A DNA stretch of 64,000 bases from assembly GCF_032854445.1 (NCBI RefSeq), contig NC_088301.1, positions 45,133,116 through 45,197,115 on the forward strand. The letters run 5' to 3'. The position numbers and the translations under genes are program-made. Numbering within the stretch: the stretch's first letter is position 1; each line of letters begins with the position of its first letter. Shown here piece after piece: positions 26,136 to 38,093 of the stretch. This DNA comes from Liolophura sinensis (taxonomy: Eukaryota > Mollusca > Polyplacophora > Chitonida > Chitonidae). The notes beneath the pieces were generated by a model, which was not told the DNA's origin, ran no database searches, and worked only from the letters and a program-made list of their open reading frames with translations.

Positions 26136-29100
26136 ACTCCCCAGACAATTCTAAGTAGCTATATTATTAGACGAGAAACACAGCAGGGTGATTTCTGGTA
26201 ACTGAATCACTATTGCACAAGTGATTAAACTCAAAGTTAATGAGTTTGTGTTATTAGATTTTCATGGGATTACACATTTGCTATGCATATCATACATGTA
26301 CATCACAATAAGGATCAAAGTCAGCAAAGTACAAAAACAAACATAGGACAACAACTGTGCGGATCACCTCCTTCAAAATGAATGTTTACAAACTGTATGT
26401 CTGAAAGTGTTTCACAGCATGCTTTATTAATATTCCTCCCATCTTATTTTAACAGTACAGTTGATCTCGTTTTCAGGTTACTTAAGTATAGGTTTTGCGA
26501 TTTGGCCTTACCTCTTTTAAAGCTCAAACGTATAGTTTTTGCTCATTTGTCTTCCCTTGCAACGGAAAATCTTTATCTCCGCTCAAATGTCCAGCATGTA
26601 TTATTTTTTTTTATCTGCGTCACACATGTTCATCAATTATTTGCTGGAGTTTGGAGGTGGGGAGTGGGGTGGGGTATTCATGTGAAGTGCATCAGTGCAC
26701 CTTTACGGTGAGTCATTAACTGTATCTTTAACATATAGAATTAACGATGCATCTGGTTTTATGATAAAGTTATAACTAAATAGGAAAGATTACATGGTAC
26801 ACATGGCCTAAATTGCTTTATCATTTGCTTCAAGAGAGCATGGCACTAGCTCACTAACCCAAAACATATAGTACGATATCAATGATCTTCAACTGTCAAC
26901 ACCATAATTCTACAAGTCTGCAGCAAACAATGCCCATGGAACATAACTCATATGTGGAAAAATTACGATGGTGAAGTGGCACTATTCCATCTCTTCAGAT
27001 GATCGCTCTTGAATGCAGGAATAGCAACAGTTCCTCTCTCAACCAGGATGATGTGATGAGACTGCTTTTAATGTGGAGTCAGGTGTTGTGTTACCACAGT
27101 GACTAGCTAAGATGAATTGCATCGTTCACCTTCTCTAATCGCAGTGACAGCAACAATGAAGAGTAATCATAACCAGGTGCAAGTTACGCTTGCATTGTTT
27201 GCAACAACAATGGACCAGCACCTCAATCACTTACTGTTGTGTTATACAGGGCTGCCTAGAAAACATGCCAACCCATTCACTACAACATACTTGTTCAACT
27301 TCAACAACTCTAATGATTTCAGCATCAAATAATAGCTTCTTATGTTGAGCTGTATAAAAACTGAGGTCATTGCAGTGTTATATGAAGATGAACAGCTTGT
27401 TATGTAACACTCATTTGTTCCTTTTAGAGGCAAAACTTGTAAGCAGTTTGACATGAAGATTAGGTGCATGTAACAATGGGTGACACTTTATCTGTCTTGG
27501 GTTGCCAGTTGGTGAAGTCATTCCTGGTTGGCTTGGCGACAAACACAATTGTCTAAGTCAATTGAATACTTGAGCAAAAGCTGTGTTAGTTCACCAATAC
27601 AATGGATTTAAATTTTGTAAAGTTCAATCATGCAGAGAGAGCCAAACCCAAGCACAGTCACGTCCACCCGCACTCTGAACAAAGCCAAGTAGTGTCAACA
27701 TTAACCACATTGTCACCTTGACAATGGGAAGTTTCAAATCTTCCCAAACTAAAATCTAATTAAGAAATTAAATCTGAACAAAGCCATAACAGACCACGTT
27801 CTCAGGAAATGCTGCGCTGTACAGTAAGACTGTCCTTTGCAGCCATCTTAAAAGCTTCTTCTGGAGACTAAACTGAGCAGTTTTCCGGGCCTTTGTCATT
27901 GGCTACTGTTTGCTGCTTTGTAAGAAGCTGAAGGCATGTTGTGACGCCCTTTTAGGAGACATTCTCGGACAACCACCCCACATGGGGACCATTTATATCT
28001 TAGATTGGAGACCATTCTGTCCCGCTGGCTGAATTCATCCAGACTTTGTGAGCAGCCATTGTTGCCTGAGCCGCGAGTTAAAGAAACTGTTACAGGGGCT
28101 TAAATCAGCTCAGGGTGCTATTTACAATTCCAAATTGCTCAAATCAAGTCTGATGTATTCTCCATGCTGTCTGCTTGACTTAACTCTCTCCTCAGAAAAG
28201 GCTTTGCAAATGTGACAAAAATGCCTGAATGGATTCTACTTGTCTTCCTCACTTTGCTCAGCTCGTGTGAACATTGTAAAATGGCCACTAGCAGTCTCCT
28301 TCTGTACAAGTCAAAACCCTTTCAAACGCACCTTTCAAATACACACCTTCTGATTATTACAATGATCATGCCCACATTACAATAAATACCTTTCTGATTT
28401 ATACAAATCTAGAAACAAGTAAAACTAAATGTTGTAAATTGCATAAAATTACATGATTTAACAGCATTTTTAACTGGGCCAGACATAATCAGGATAAATG
28501 ACTTGTAAATTTACCTGTAAATTATTTTTAACAGAAAACAAAGTTTCATTATAAAAGAGTTTTTTACATTACACTATGAAAGCAGTTGTGAAACACAGTG
28601 GACTTTTTGCTTCTGATGTCCCCAAAAAAGGCAGAAAGACATCAGGGGTATCAATGATAGAGCATAAAAAATAGACAGAGTGCAGTAAACTATGTTTTCT
28701 TCAGGTTGGATTTAACATTCTCAGGTACATGTCTCAGCAGATGTTCTGTGTTTTATTTTCTTTCTCACGCAACTCTCTCATTAACATTTCTATCTGATGT
28801 TGTGAGTTGTGTTTTGTGTAAACAACATCATGGTTTCACATAACTTACAACAACATGTTTTTCTCAGCTTGAGTCTTTGTTAAAAGTAAGATCACATTGC
28901 AGAGTAACTGCTTCTGGTCGAGTAATGTATTGTATGGGGTTTCTTTAGAAGAGTGATCACCTCTCACTTTTATTTACTTCAAAAACAAATGACAAAAAAA
29001 CAATTCAGCAAGATAGAAAATTATATGCAGGCCAAGCAAAATGAAAAAAAAAAACTTATTCCCTTAGATGTGTTGAACATATTTGATGAAATACTTGTGC

Positions 29101-29258
29101 ACATATTTAAGTCAGTAGCCGTCATTACATAGTATTATATCAGTTCTTCATGAATTACACAATAAATTAAGTTTATCTATCAAAGTTAGGTTACCTGAAA
29201 GGACATCTTAAAGTAAAACACATTTCAAAAGTTGAGATGAAGAAAGAAACACACTTAC
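26136..29258. other. Non-coding stretch downstream of the signal-peptide exon (first intron on the minus strand)
   Basis: If the exon at 29259-29368 is real, this is part of the intron that follows it. No further exon was recognised. The plus-strand frames at 26382-26719 end near a GTGAGT but have no domain. The block at about 27.6-28.2 kb is less AT-rich and non-repetitive and could hold regulatory elements. Confidence 0.55.
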
Positions 29259-29368
29259 CTATAGAGACGGCCAAGAGAGAACTAAGAAAGAAAACTGTCA
29301 GGTAGAAAGAACTTCCACCTGTGTACATCGTGACTCTAATTCCACGTCCTCCACACATTGTCACCAGT
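29259..29368 (-). CDS. First coding exon with signal peptide, secreted or membrane protein (gene unidentified)
   Basis: On the minus strand the acceptor TTCTCCTTTCTCTCAACAG ends at 29369, and the donor begins GTAAGTGTGTTTC at 29258; both are close to consensus. The ATG at 29358 is ten bases inside the exon, so at least one 5' untranslated exon must lie upstream. The 33 complete codons read MCGGRGIRVTM, then a hydrophobic stretch SFYLTVFFLSSLLAVSI, typical of a secretory signal peptide. A second ATG ten codons in would also give a good signal peptide. The exon ends after the first base of a codon (phase 1), as is common where a signal-peptide exon joins an extracellular domain. The rest of the protein is not visible in the window, so no family can be named. 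This is the best-supported gene fragment here. Confidence 0.75.
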
Positions 29369-32300
29369 CTGTTGAGAGAAAGGAGAAACAATGAAACACA
29401 CTCCTGGATAATTGCGTCAGCCAAACGTGGACCAAGCAAGACAGATTTAATGCGCGTTCCAGAGGTATGGAGATATTGAGTAAAAATTACAGCCCATACC
29501 ATGGACCACAGACTGAAATGACAAAGACAGGGAAAGTGAGGAGGGGAGGGGACAGGGGTATTTGTCAGAATTCCAAGTGTGGAGTTATCTCTGTGGACTT
29601 TCAAAGGCCTGGCAAAGAACGATGTAAAGAATGGAAATTAGAGCAATAGAAACAAAAGTGGGGGAGACATTTGAATGGTTGTGACAAGTTCCAGCCCCCC
29701 TTGCATAGGGGATGAGGGGGCAACTGCCGGAACCAGTGGTTGTCTCTGTTATGTCCAGTAACATGCTTTGTTCCTCAGAGTATGGTAATATGGACAGGAG
29801 CTGTCACTGCACTGAATGACTCACTCCCTCAACAACACAAACACTCCTCCCAAAGTTGCCCTGTCACCCTGCCCTGTCGCCCAACATCAATCCCTTATCA
29901 GCCCATAGATGACAGCCTCTGGGACCATCCCAGACATGGTCCTTCTGAGCAATATCCTGTCACCAAAAGCTCGATAACATTTTATTTTTTTCTTGGCTAG
30001 ACCATATACATTTTATAAACGTATCAAGGCAGTGTATTTAATACTGCTAGGTAACTAAACCTACAGGAAATTTATGAATATTTGATTTTTGTTTCTGGCG
30101 TCTTTCAAGTTAACAGATTCACAAGATGAGTGATAGTTGCAGAGAGAGAGAGCACAATTACGACCCCCACCCTCAGGGGGACCACGGCTGATTAACATCA
30201 CCTCATCACCACAATTCCCACAACTCCCTCAACATAGTGTTATTACAAATATTAAACAAATGAGGTACACAATAACACAATTTAAAAAAAAAAATTAAGT
30301 GTAACTGAGCTGATTGCATTTTTTCAATAACAACAATTATAGAAGGAGTATAGTAGTATCCCCTAGTTTTCCAGATTTTTCTAGAAATCTAGACAGGATT
30401 GTACCACTTGTTTTTTAACAATTTTATGACACACAAACTGCATTTAAGTGACACTAAATATACACCTTCAATCATTTATGCACTAATCAAATAAAACAAA
30501 TATATATTTCAATTTTGTCTGTAATACATGTATTGTATTATTAATTAAATATTATACATATTTTATAATATGTAATCCAGAACTGATGAACAACACTATT
30601 TTCAACAAAAACAGGCCCCTCAGGGTTCTCATCCTAATGATCAGAGATATAGCACAGGTGTTTCACCTGCACCAAACAAAAAAATAATAATGTTTTAACC
30701 CCTACATAATCAGGTGAGAGCTGTTACTCCGACAGTTATTTCTGACAGTGTGTAGATGTCCCGATCATATTTCTCCCACAGAATGCTGTCACCTTTAAAG
30801 TAAATTAGTTTTCCAAACGATTTCCCACCTGCTCTTGTCCACCTCTGTAAGGTACAAGAGCTGAACACTGTTACATCCTATTACTAGAGAGATGTACTAT
30901 TACTGTGTAACCATAATAATTACGAGTAGGTAGCATACCTTGTAATCACATGTCCATGTCATACCTGGTACGAGTATGTAATTTAATATGTACATGAGGT
31001 TAACCAAATTAGCATATTATGGGGCATTATGCAAAAATGTTGCATGTCAAGAAGTACTGAATTGGCATTAACATAATTTTCACATTTACATATGTAACAA
31101 ATTAAAATCCCTGTTTCCTGTGGTGAAAAAAAAAAAAAAGACGACATATTAATGTTTAGAAATAAAATTTATACACGATTTCCGATAATGCTCTGTAAGC
31201 ACTGTGTGGAAGTTTTCAACTGACCATTTTACTTGAGCACACATCAGGTTAGGATAAAGGAACACTGACTGGTATGATTGATCGACAAATGTATAAGTTT
31301 ATGGTCATCACCTGGGAAGTACTTTGAAGGTGATAGCTTCATTAAGAGGCGTGTGACAAGAAATGAATTCTGGAACACAGCGATCAAACGGGATTCCACT
31401 CACTTCAGCGTCACTCACAGGACGAATGTCAGACACTTGCCCCATTAAACATACATTCGCGTCTGATATGAGATTATGTCACTACGACCCGAGCAATAAT
31501 GACGTAAAATTATTTCTGTGCCATAATCCCAATGATTGACTAAATGGGGAAAATGTCGGCACCTAACTGTTATCACCTTTCTATCTTACATTATTTCCCC
31601 CGCCACATATCTGCGGGAGAGGAGTGCTAAGTATTAAAGCTTTACCCAACCGCCAGGACGTAACACTGGCGCTGATCAATGAATGGATTTTCTGCCCCCT
31701 GGAAAGCACCCTACCTCCCGTTACACAGCTATACAGCTAAATAAACACATCACCGCAAACTCTACACACGCATACCTACGACACATATGGAAAACTAAAA
31801 AATGATCAATGAATAATTCAGGCCATCCTTTGCTTAATAATAAATGAATATGCGGACTAAAGAGAACCATATCGTTAATCTACTTTGAGCGTGCAGGTAG
31901 CTGCCAAAAGGTCACATGATAACGAATACATGTGTATATGTATGTAAGTCTGGGAATAAAACACCTTTTCTACCTGCCATGCTTATATCACAAAAGGGAC
32001 AAACAGCTGTGGCATCCGAATATATCTTTCCTTATGCATCTCTACAGGTAGAAGTACACACATCGTTTGCAGCTAGCACAATATCACAAAGGCAGCTGTA
32101 CCCAATGCACCCTTAGCCCATCACAGGTCTATACTGTTGCAGTTAGAGTAAGGATGTAACATGATCTAGGACATTATTAATGGGAGAGATTACTATAGAA
32201 TATCCAGATCTTGATTGATTGCTACCTGTAATAATGGGAAGTGATCTAGGGATACCTTTTAATAAAGGCAACGTGCACAGTCAACATAGGTATACTGTGC

Positions 32301-32463
32301 CTGTGCCATTATTTATACAGGTTGATTCACACCTTTAATGAGCGGTTCTATAGTGCCACAGCATGAGCTTGGTTATTACATCATCACAATTAACGCTGAC
32401 ATTGGAGTGAGGCTACACAAGGTATTGAGCGCGTATTTAACGAGAGAAGACTGGTCAGGTTAC
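29369..32463. other. Putative 5' intron with candidate regulatory block
   Basis: Lies between the proposed untranslated exon and the signal-peptide exon. It contains A-runs (30284-30295, 31127-31139) and a small AT palindrome near 30545-30570. A block at about 31430-31700 carries TGACGTAA, AATGATTGACTAA and TTATCACCTTTCTATCTTA, motifs that resemble CRE, Pbx/Meis and GATA sites. No coding exon was recognised. Confidence 0.5.
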
Positions 32464-32930
32464 CTGATGGAATGCTCCGCCGGTGGCGGGCAGTATTCAG
32501 CTTCTTTATGATGCCTTGTCCAAGTGGTAATATATCCTCAGTAGCAGAACAGGCAATCATCCGTCGGATCCATCTCTCTCTATCTTTGTGGTGAGGGCAT
32601 CCGTCTCTTAGCAAGGGCCTATACCTCAGTCCATAACTCTCACATAGCAATATCTTAATTCATAAAATATTTGTCAACTCCAGACCTGGCTGAGTGATTC
32701 TATAAACGCTGTCTCAGAAGCCTCCAGCATGTAGCGCTCGCCGACCAGGGGGAGGAAAAATCCAATACCACACAATAAAGTACCATAGGAGGACGCCGGT
32801 TGGGAGCTTGCTGTCAGCTTGCCTGCATATCCCCAATACCCACCAACAACCTGGCCGTCGCTCCCACTCCTGTAATGATGATTCACTTTCCACGGCACTG
32901 GTCTCAGCCCAATCTCACCGAGTCCAATAA
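32464..32930 (-). other. Candidate 5' untranslated exon (minus strand)
   Basis: The minus strand reads GGCGGAGCATTCCATCAG at the end of the block, followed by GTAACCTGACC, an acceptable donor at 32463. The region before it is richer in CpG than its surroundings and holds several short upstream-type reading frames that do not continue into a protein. Position, strand and the need for an untranslated exon before 29368 all fit. TTTATAG near 32700 on the minus strand might be a TATA-like element, which would put the 5' end near 32670. The 5' limit given here is a guess. Confidence 0.3.
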
Positions 32931-35900
32931 CTAACTATTTGGTCACCCCCTTTCCGAAATCTGCATAATTCCAAGGAAAATTGGAGGGAATTTCGCCTGT
33001 CACCACGGAAACCATTTAACCTCCTTTGTTGAGTGATCAGAACATTATTGAAATGGGATTAGCATCCCTCCAGTTTGTTACTGCCCAAAAACAACCACAG
33101 CCTGTGACCACCTTGTTCGGGGCACAGACTTGAAACTCCTGACTGAAGCACATTCACCGTGTGTGTAAGTAAAGGGACCCTCACAACCAACAACGACAAC
33201 ATATGATGACAGTCCTGTAGCCAACTAGTAGGGAGATCCCATCAATGGGTATAAGAGGGCTCAATCCCCACTGCCTGTGGCTGAACAGCAGCACTGACGG
33301 CCAGTGTCCATAACGTCTACTGACAAGTACTACACTACAATATTCATGGGCCTCTCACACTGCCAAGGGCCGCTTGCCTTGCTGCTGCACACAAGGACCT
33401 CCCCACGACACAGCTATGTATTACAACCGTGGAGACAGTTAAGGCTTATTGCTGAGGGAGTTAAACAATGGGGATCTAAAAGGGGACTGGGAAATTTCTC
33501 ACTAAAGGAGACCCTTAGCCAGCAGCCGACACATGCACACTGACAGACATATCATTGATGAATTCTTATAATTACGATCATATACCATCGCTTAATTGCC
33601 ACCCTCAATATGTGCGAGCATGAATAGGAATACAAGCAAGTCTCCACAGAAACAGGTATTCAGATCTGTGTAAAAGGCCTTGTCCCAACACTGAGTGCAC
33701 ATGTATCTGAGTTTTTATGCCTCCCTTAATCCAATACTATGATGGGGTCATAAGTGTTATTCTTTTAATATTTAGAACGCCTGGTCGGCTCATTTTGGCC
33801 AATATACATGTATTTGTAGCAGAAATATTTAGTTTCTTTTTTTTCCACATCATTAGCCTATCAAATGGTCAACACATTCATATCTTTACCTTTCCAAAAA
33901 AACTGGGATAGAAATGCTATTCTTTTCTTTCAACACTACTAATATCTGTCCTAAAAATTAAAAGAATTAGGGTAGGTCTATATTCAAATAAGTATAATCT
34001 AGCATGTGAAAGTCACTGGTACTAACAACAGTTACATGATCATCGCTTTGTATTAGATATAGATTCAACCAAGGTTGTAAAGTTTTTTGGGGGGCTTTTT
34101 TTCCTTCTTTTTTTTTTTTATAACTTTCTAGTGTGGTAACTATGAGAATAAATACTTACACAACTACACAAGTCCTAATGTCGTAAAAGCACTGGGTTCT
34201 TGAAGAGCACTGTATCATGTTACAGCGCAACATACAAAGATATACAACTACCCTATAATGAAGCTGAAAAAGTGGTTTATCTGCTTCTCTTATCAGTTTA
34301 AATTCTCTACAGGATGTGCATGTTTAAATTTTTCATTCACATGGAGCTTCCTGTCTTATAACATCTCCATATTTTTCATTGCTCAACAATTTCCTCAGTT
34401 TGAAAGTTCTCATCTGTAATATCAATATCTACACAAACCACAAAAAACGTTTCTCAAAATGTGATACATTAACAATGTGGAACATCTTTTCATTTATAAT
34501 TGCTCTCTAAATGGGATATTTAATTAAACATCTCGCAAGGTGTTTTTTTTTTCTGCCCAGGAGCAAGGAAACAGCTGCTTCAATGTAATCAGAAATAATT
34601 GGATCTCTGAATGTAGAAAAAAAAATAAATTAAAAAAAAAAAAAAGAATTCTAAAATAAGATTTGTATTCTTATTTTTAATATCACCTATTTCTTGTTAC
34701 AGATGAATGGTTTTACAAGATAGAAAAAATCTATTCATTATGAAGAGTATATGAGACCTCCATAATTAGAAAGGTTACTGATACAAAAAGAGGATATTTT
34801 GCATAGTAAATTTATGCTAACTGTTGAATAATTTCTAATGAAGTAGCTTATCTGATCACACAGAGGAAGCAGCAAGAACATTTGCTCTGGGATTATCAAA
34901 TTAGGATTGTATGACCAGATCAACAGTCCATATCACTCTAGATACTTAGTCTTTAGAGCGTATGATGAATACATTAATGAGGCTAACATATATTTTGTGC
35001 AATGCTTTCACAATAGTACAAGGGAGGACAAATAAGTTAAATACAAGTACAATGAAAAAAAACCCAATCTGTAAATCACAGGGAATGTGTAAACTTCATG
35101 TTAGTAGACACTAAAGCTTTCAGGTTTTGAAAAACTTTAAACACAGTTTTAAAATTAAAATGAAAAGTAAAATATCAAGCTGAAGTCCTCAGTGAATCTA
35201 TCCTCTGTCGCAATAATTTTATAAAGTTATGTCATATCAGTATTTTAAAATAATAAATTAAATATATGCTTCTTTAGAGTACATGAAAAATACTGTATGT
35301 ATAATGTGACAAATTTTAAGCTATATATGACAAAGCCTCATGTTGTTGAGACACCTAAGCAAAAGTATCATATTAAACTGTATGATGAAGGTTACATGTA
35401 GGAAATTTCTTAGTGCTAATGCAGGAATACCCTTCCAGGGCCTCTCACCAGAAATGACCAGAGCCCACCAGATCTTGTTGGTTGGATGGCAATTCTATTG
35501 GTCAGTGATTATTGGCGTAATGCAGACATGTGGTTGGCCGATGGGGGAAGCAGGTGTGCCTGGGATAAAACTGAACTCGTAGGAGTGGGGCAAACTGGAG
35601 ATTGGGTCAGGGTATTGCTGCTGCGGCTGCTCCCTTGACTGAGTGCCCGCACGCTGACGACAACCCACCACTCAGGCTAACAACCATGGCACACTAACAA
35701 TAGTGACCCAGGATAAAAGTGATTGCCCTCTGTTAATACTACCCGCGGGAAAGAAATGCTTCTCCGACTTAAACAGAGCACTATGGTTTAGCCCCTACAC
35801 ATAACCTAACTCATATTTCCTCCAACATTAAACATCTGCACTAGATTTCCTCCCCTCGACAGGGAAAAAAACCTGACACTGTCTTTTGTATGTGGGATTT

Positions 35901-36881
35901 TAATTTCTCACCATTACTGCAATCTGCCAACACTCTAGCTTTATGAGAAGAATTTTATCTGAATAGAAGTGTCCATAAAATCTAAATTAAAAGCTTTCAG
36001 AGGGCTCAAAGTAGTAAAACCTTTGGCTTTGATCTTTATGTCTATATACAAAAGTTGTAAAGACATTTTGAATCAGTAAGGTATTCAGCATTCACTTCTA
36101 GATGTTCCAGCAGATATTAAATACCTAAAGTTTCAAGGTACCTGGAAATTGGAAAATTATACTTCTTATTTACACTGATTTATTTGTTATGCTCTGCTAT
36201 TTTTTTGAGTCACCTAAAGTCAAGCTAACCATATAGGGGCAGAAAAAGTAAACCACAAAAACATGTTCTTTTCTCATGTCTGTATATAAAACTGAGGGCG
36301 CCAACTCACTGATGTATGAACGATTAACCACTTTACAAGCTGAAGCCACTAGAGCACAAGAAAATAATGAGACAGTTTAAAATACTCTTAAAAATCTTGT
36401 TAGCTCCATTACAGTTCCATGAAAAAAAATTTAAAATCTATTATAAATTAACTATGTCACCTTTTCTTGTAAGCCAATTATCTTCATGAGTAGAAAAAAA
36501 AAAAAAGTTTCTTTAGGAAAACCTAATAGGCAGGTCTGAACATCGATAATGGCATTAAAAAAAGATCAACTGAACTATTATTGAAAAATGGATAGAAAGA
36601 CAGCAATTTTCAAACAAGGTATGTTCGTATGTTCTACCACTAGAAAACTGTGTGTATCCTAGAGGAATAAATTATCCAACAGCACTTAATTGAAAAACTC
36701 CAAATACATTTGATTGTAATGCCTACCATTCACCACAGTATACATCTATAAATATATTTACCATATATTTACCTGTACTTCTAACTATTCCATATTCCTA
36801 AATTAAGTATGTTCAGAACACTAGAAAGCTGACTCGCTGAAATTATCAGGCTTTAACCAACGCTTGCACGTATATTGAAAC
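32931..36881. other. Non-coding stretch upstream of the candidate first exon
   Basis: The part nearest the candidate exon (to about 33.5 kb) is less AT-rich and could include promoter sequence; GGGTATAAGAGGG at about 33247 resembles a plus-strand TATA box. From 33.7 to 36.9 kb it is very AT-rich with A and T runs. No exon was recognised on either strand. Confidence 0.55.
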
Positions 36882-38093
36882 AAGGCTGCTATCTCTACAC
36901 TGGGACCAGACTTATCCCTACACTGAGACCGCTACTATGCCTACAATGAGACCAGACAGCTATGCCTACATTGATACCAGACTGCTATACCTACACTGAG
37001 ACCAGACTGCTATGCCTACACTGATACCAGACTGCTATGCCTACACTGATACCAGACTGCTATGCCTACACTGATACCAGACTGCTATGCCTATCCATCA
37101 AGATCAGACTATGCCTATCCATCAAGACCAGGCTGCTATCCCCATGCTGAGACCAGGTTGCTATCCCCACGCTGAGAGATCAGGCTGTTATACACTGAAA
37201 GACCAGGCTGCAATACCCACACTGAGAGGACAGGCTTCTATCTCCACATTGAGAGACCACGTTGCTATCCCCACACTAAGAGACCAGGCTGCTATCCCCA
37301 CACTGAGAGACCAGGCTGCTGTCCCCTACACTGAGACCAGTGCAATCCCCACACCAACAGACCAGGCTGCTATCCCTACACTGAGATCAGACTGCTATGC
37401 CTATACATTGAGACCAGGCTGCTATCCCCATGCTGAGACCAGGTTGCTATCCCCACACTGAGAGACCAGGCTGCTATACACTGAAAGACCAGGCCGCTAT
37501 ACCCACACTGAGAGGCCTGGCTGCTATCCCCACACTGAGAGACCAGGTTGCTATCCCCACACTGAGACCAAGCTGCAATGCCTATACACTGAGACCAGGC
37601 TACTACCCCCACGCTGACACCAGGTTGCTATCCCCACACTGAGAGACCAGGCTGCTATACACTGAAAGACCAGGCCGCTATCCCCACACTGAGAGGTCTG
37701 GCTGCTATCCCCACACGGAGAGACCAGGTTGCTATCCCCATAATGAGACCAGGCTGCTATCCCCACACTGAGAGACCAGGCTGCTCTCCCCACACTGAGA
37801 GACCAGGCCGCTATCCCCACAATGAGAGGCCAGGCTGCTATCCCCACAATGAGAGACCAGGCTGCTATCCCCATACTGAGAGACCAGGCTGCTATCCCTA
37901 CACTGAGACCAACTGTTACCTCTACAATGAGGCCAGGCTGCTATCCTTAAAGTGAGACCAAACTGCTATCCCCACACTGGAACCAGGCTGCTATCCCCAC
38001 GCCGACCTGATGCTACCCCCACACTGAGACACCAGGTTGCTATCCGGACACTAAGAGACCAGGCTGCTATCCCTACACAGAGACTGGACAGGC
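36882..38093. repeat. Minisatellite, about 27-bp unit, 1.2 kb
   Basis: Dozens of units of the type CTGCTATCCCCACACTGAG + AGACCAGG. Variants of about 25 bp at the left (CTGCTATGCCTACACTGATA + CCAGA) give way to the 27-bp form on the right. Because 27 is divisible by three, several registers stay open and encode nine-residue repeats on both strands (for example RPGCYPHTE). Length variation between units and the frequent single-base and frame breaks argue for a non-coding VNTR. The left-to-right shift in unit type suggests stepwise expansion. Confidence 0.95.

Noticed and set aside
26382-26719. Two overlapping plus-strand frames ending near CTTTACG/GTGAGT
   Set aside because: The donor is good, but neither frame shows protein-like composition or an acceptor with a matching phase.
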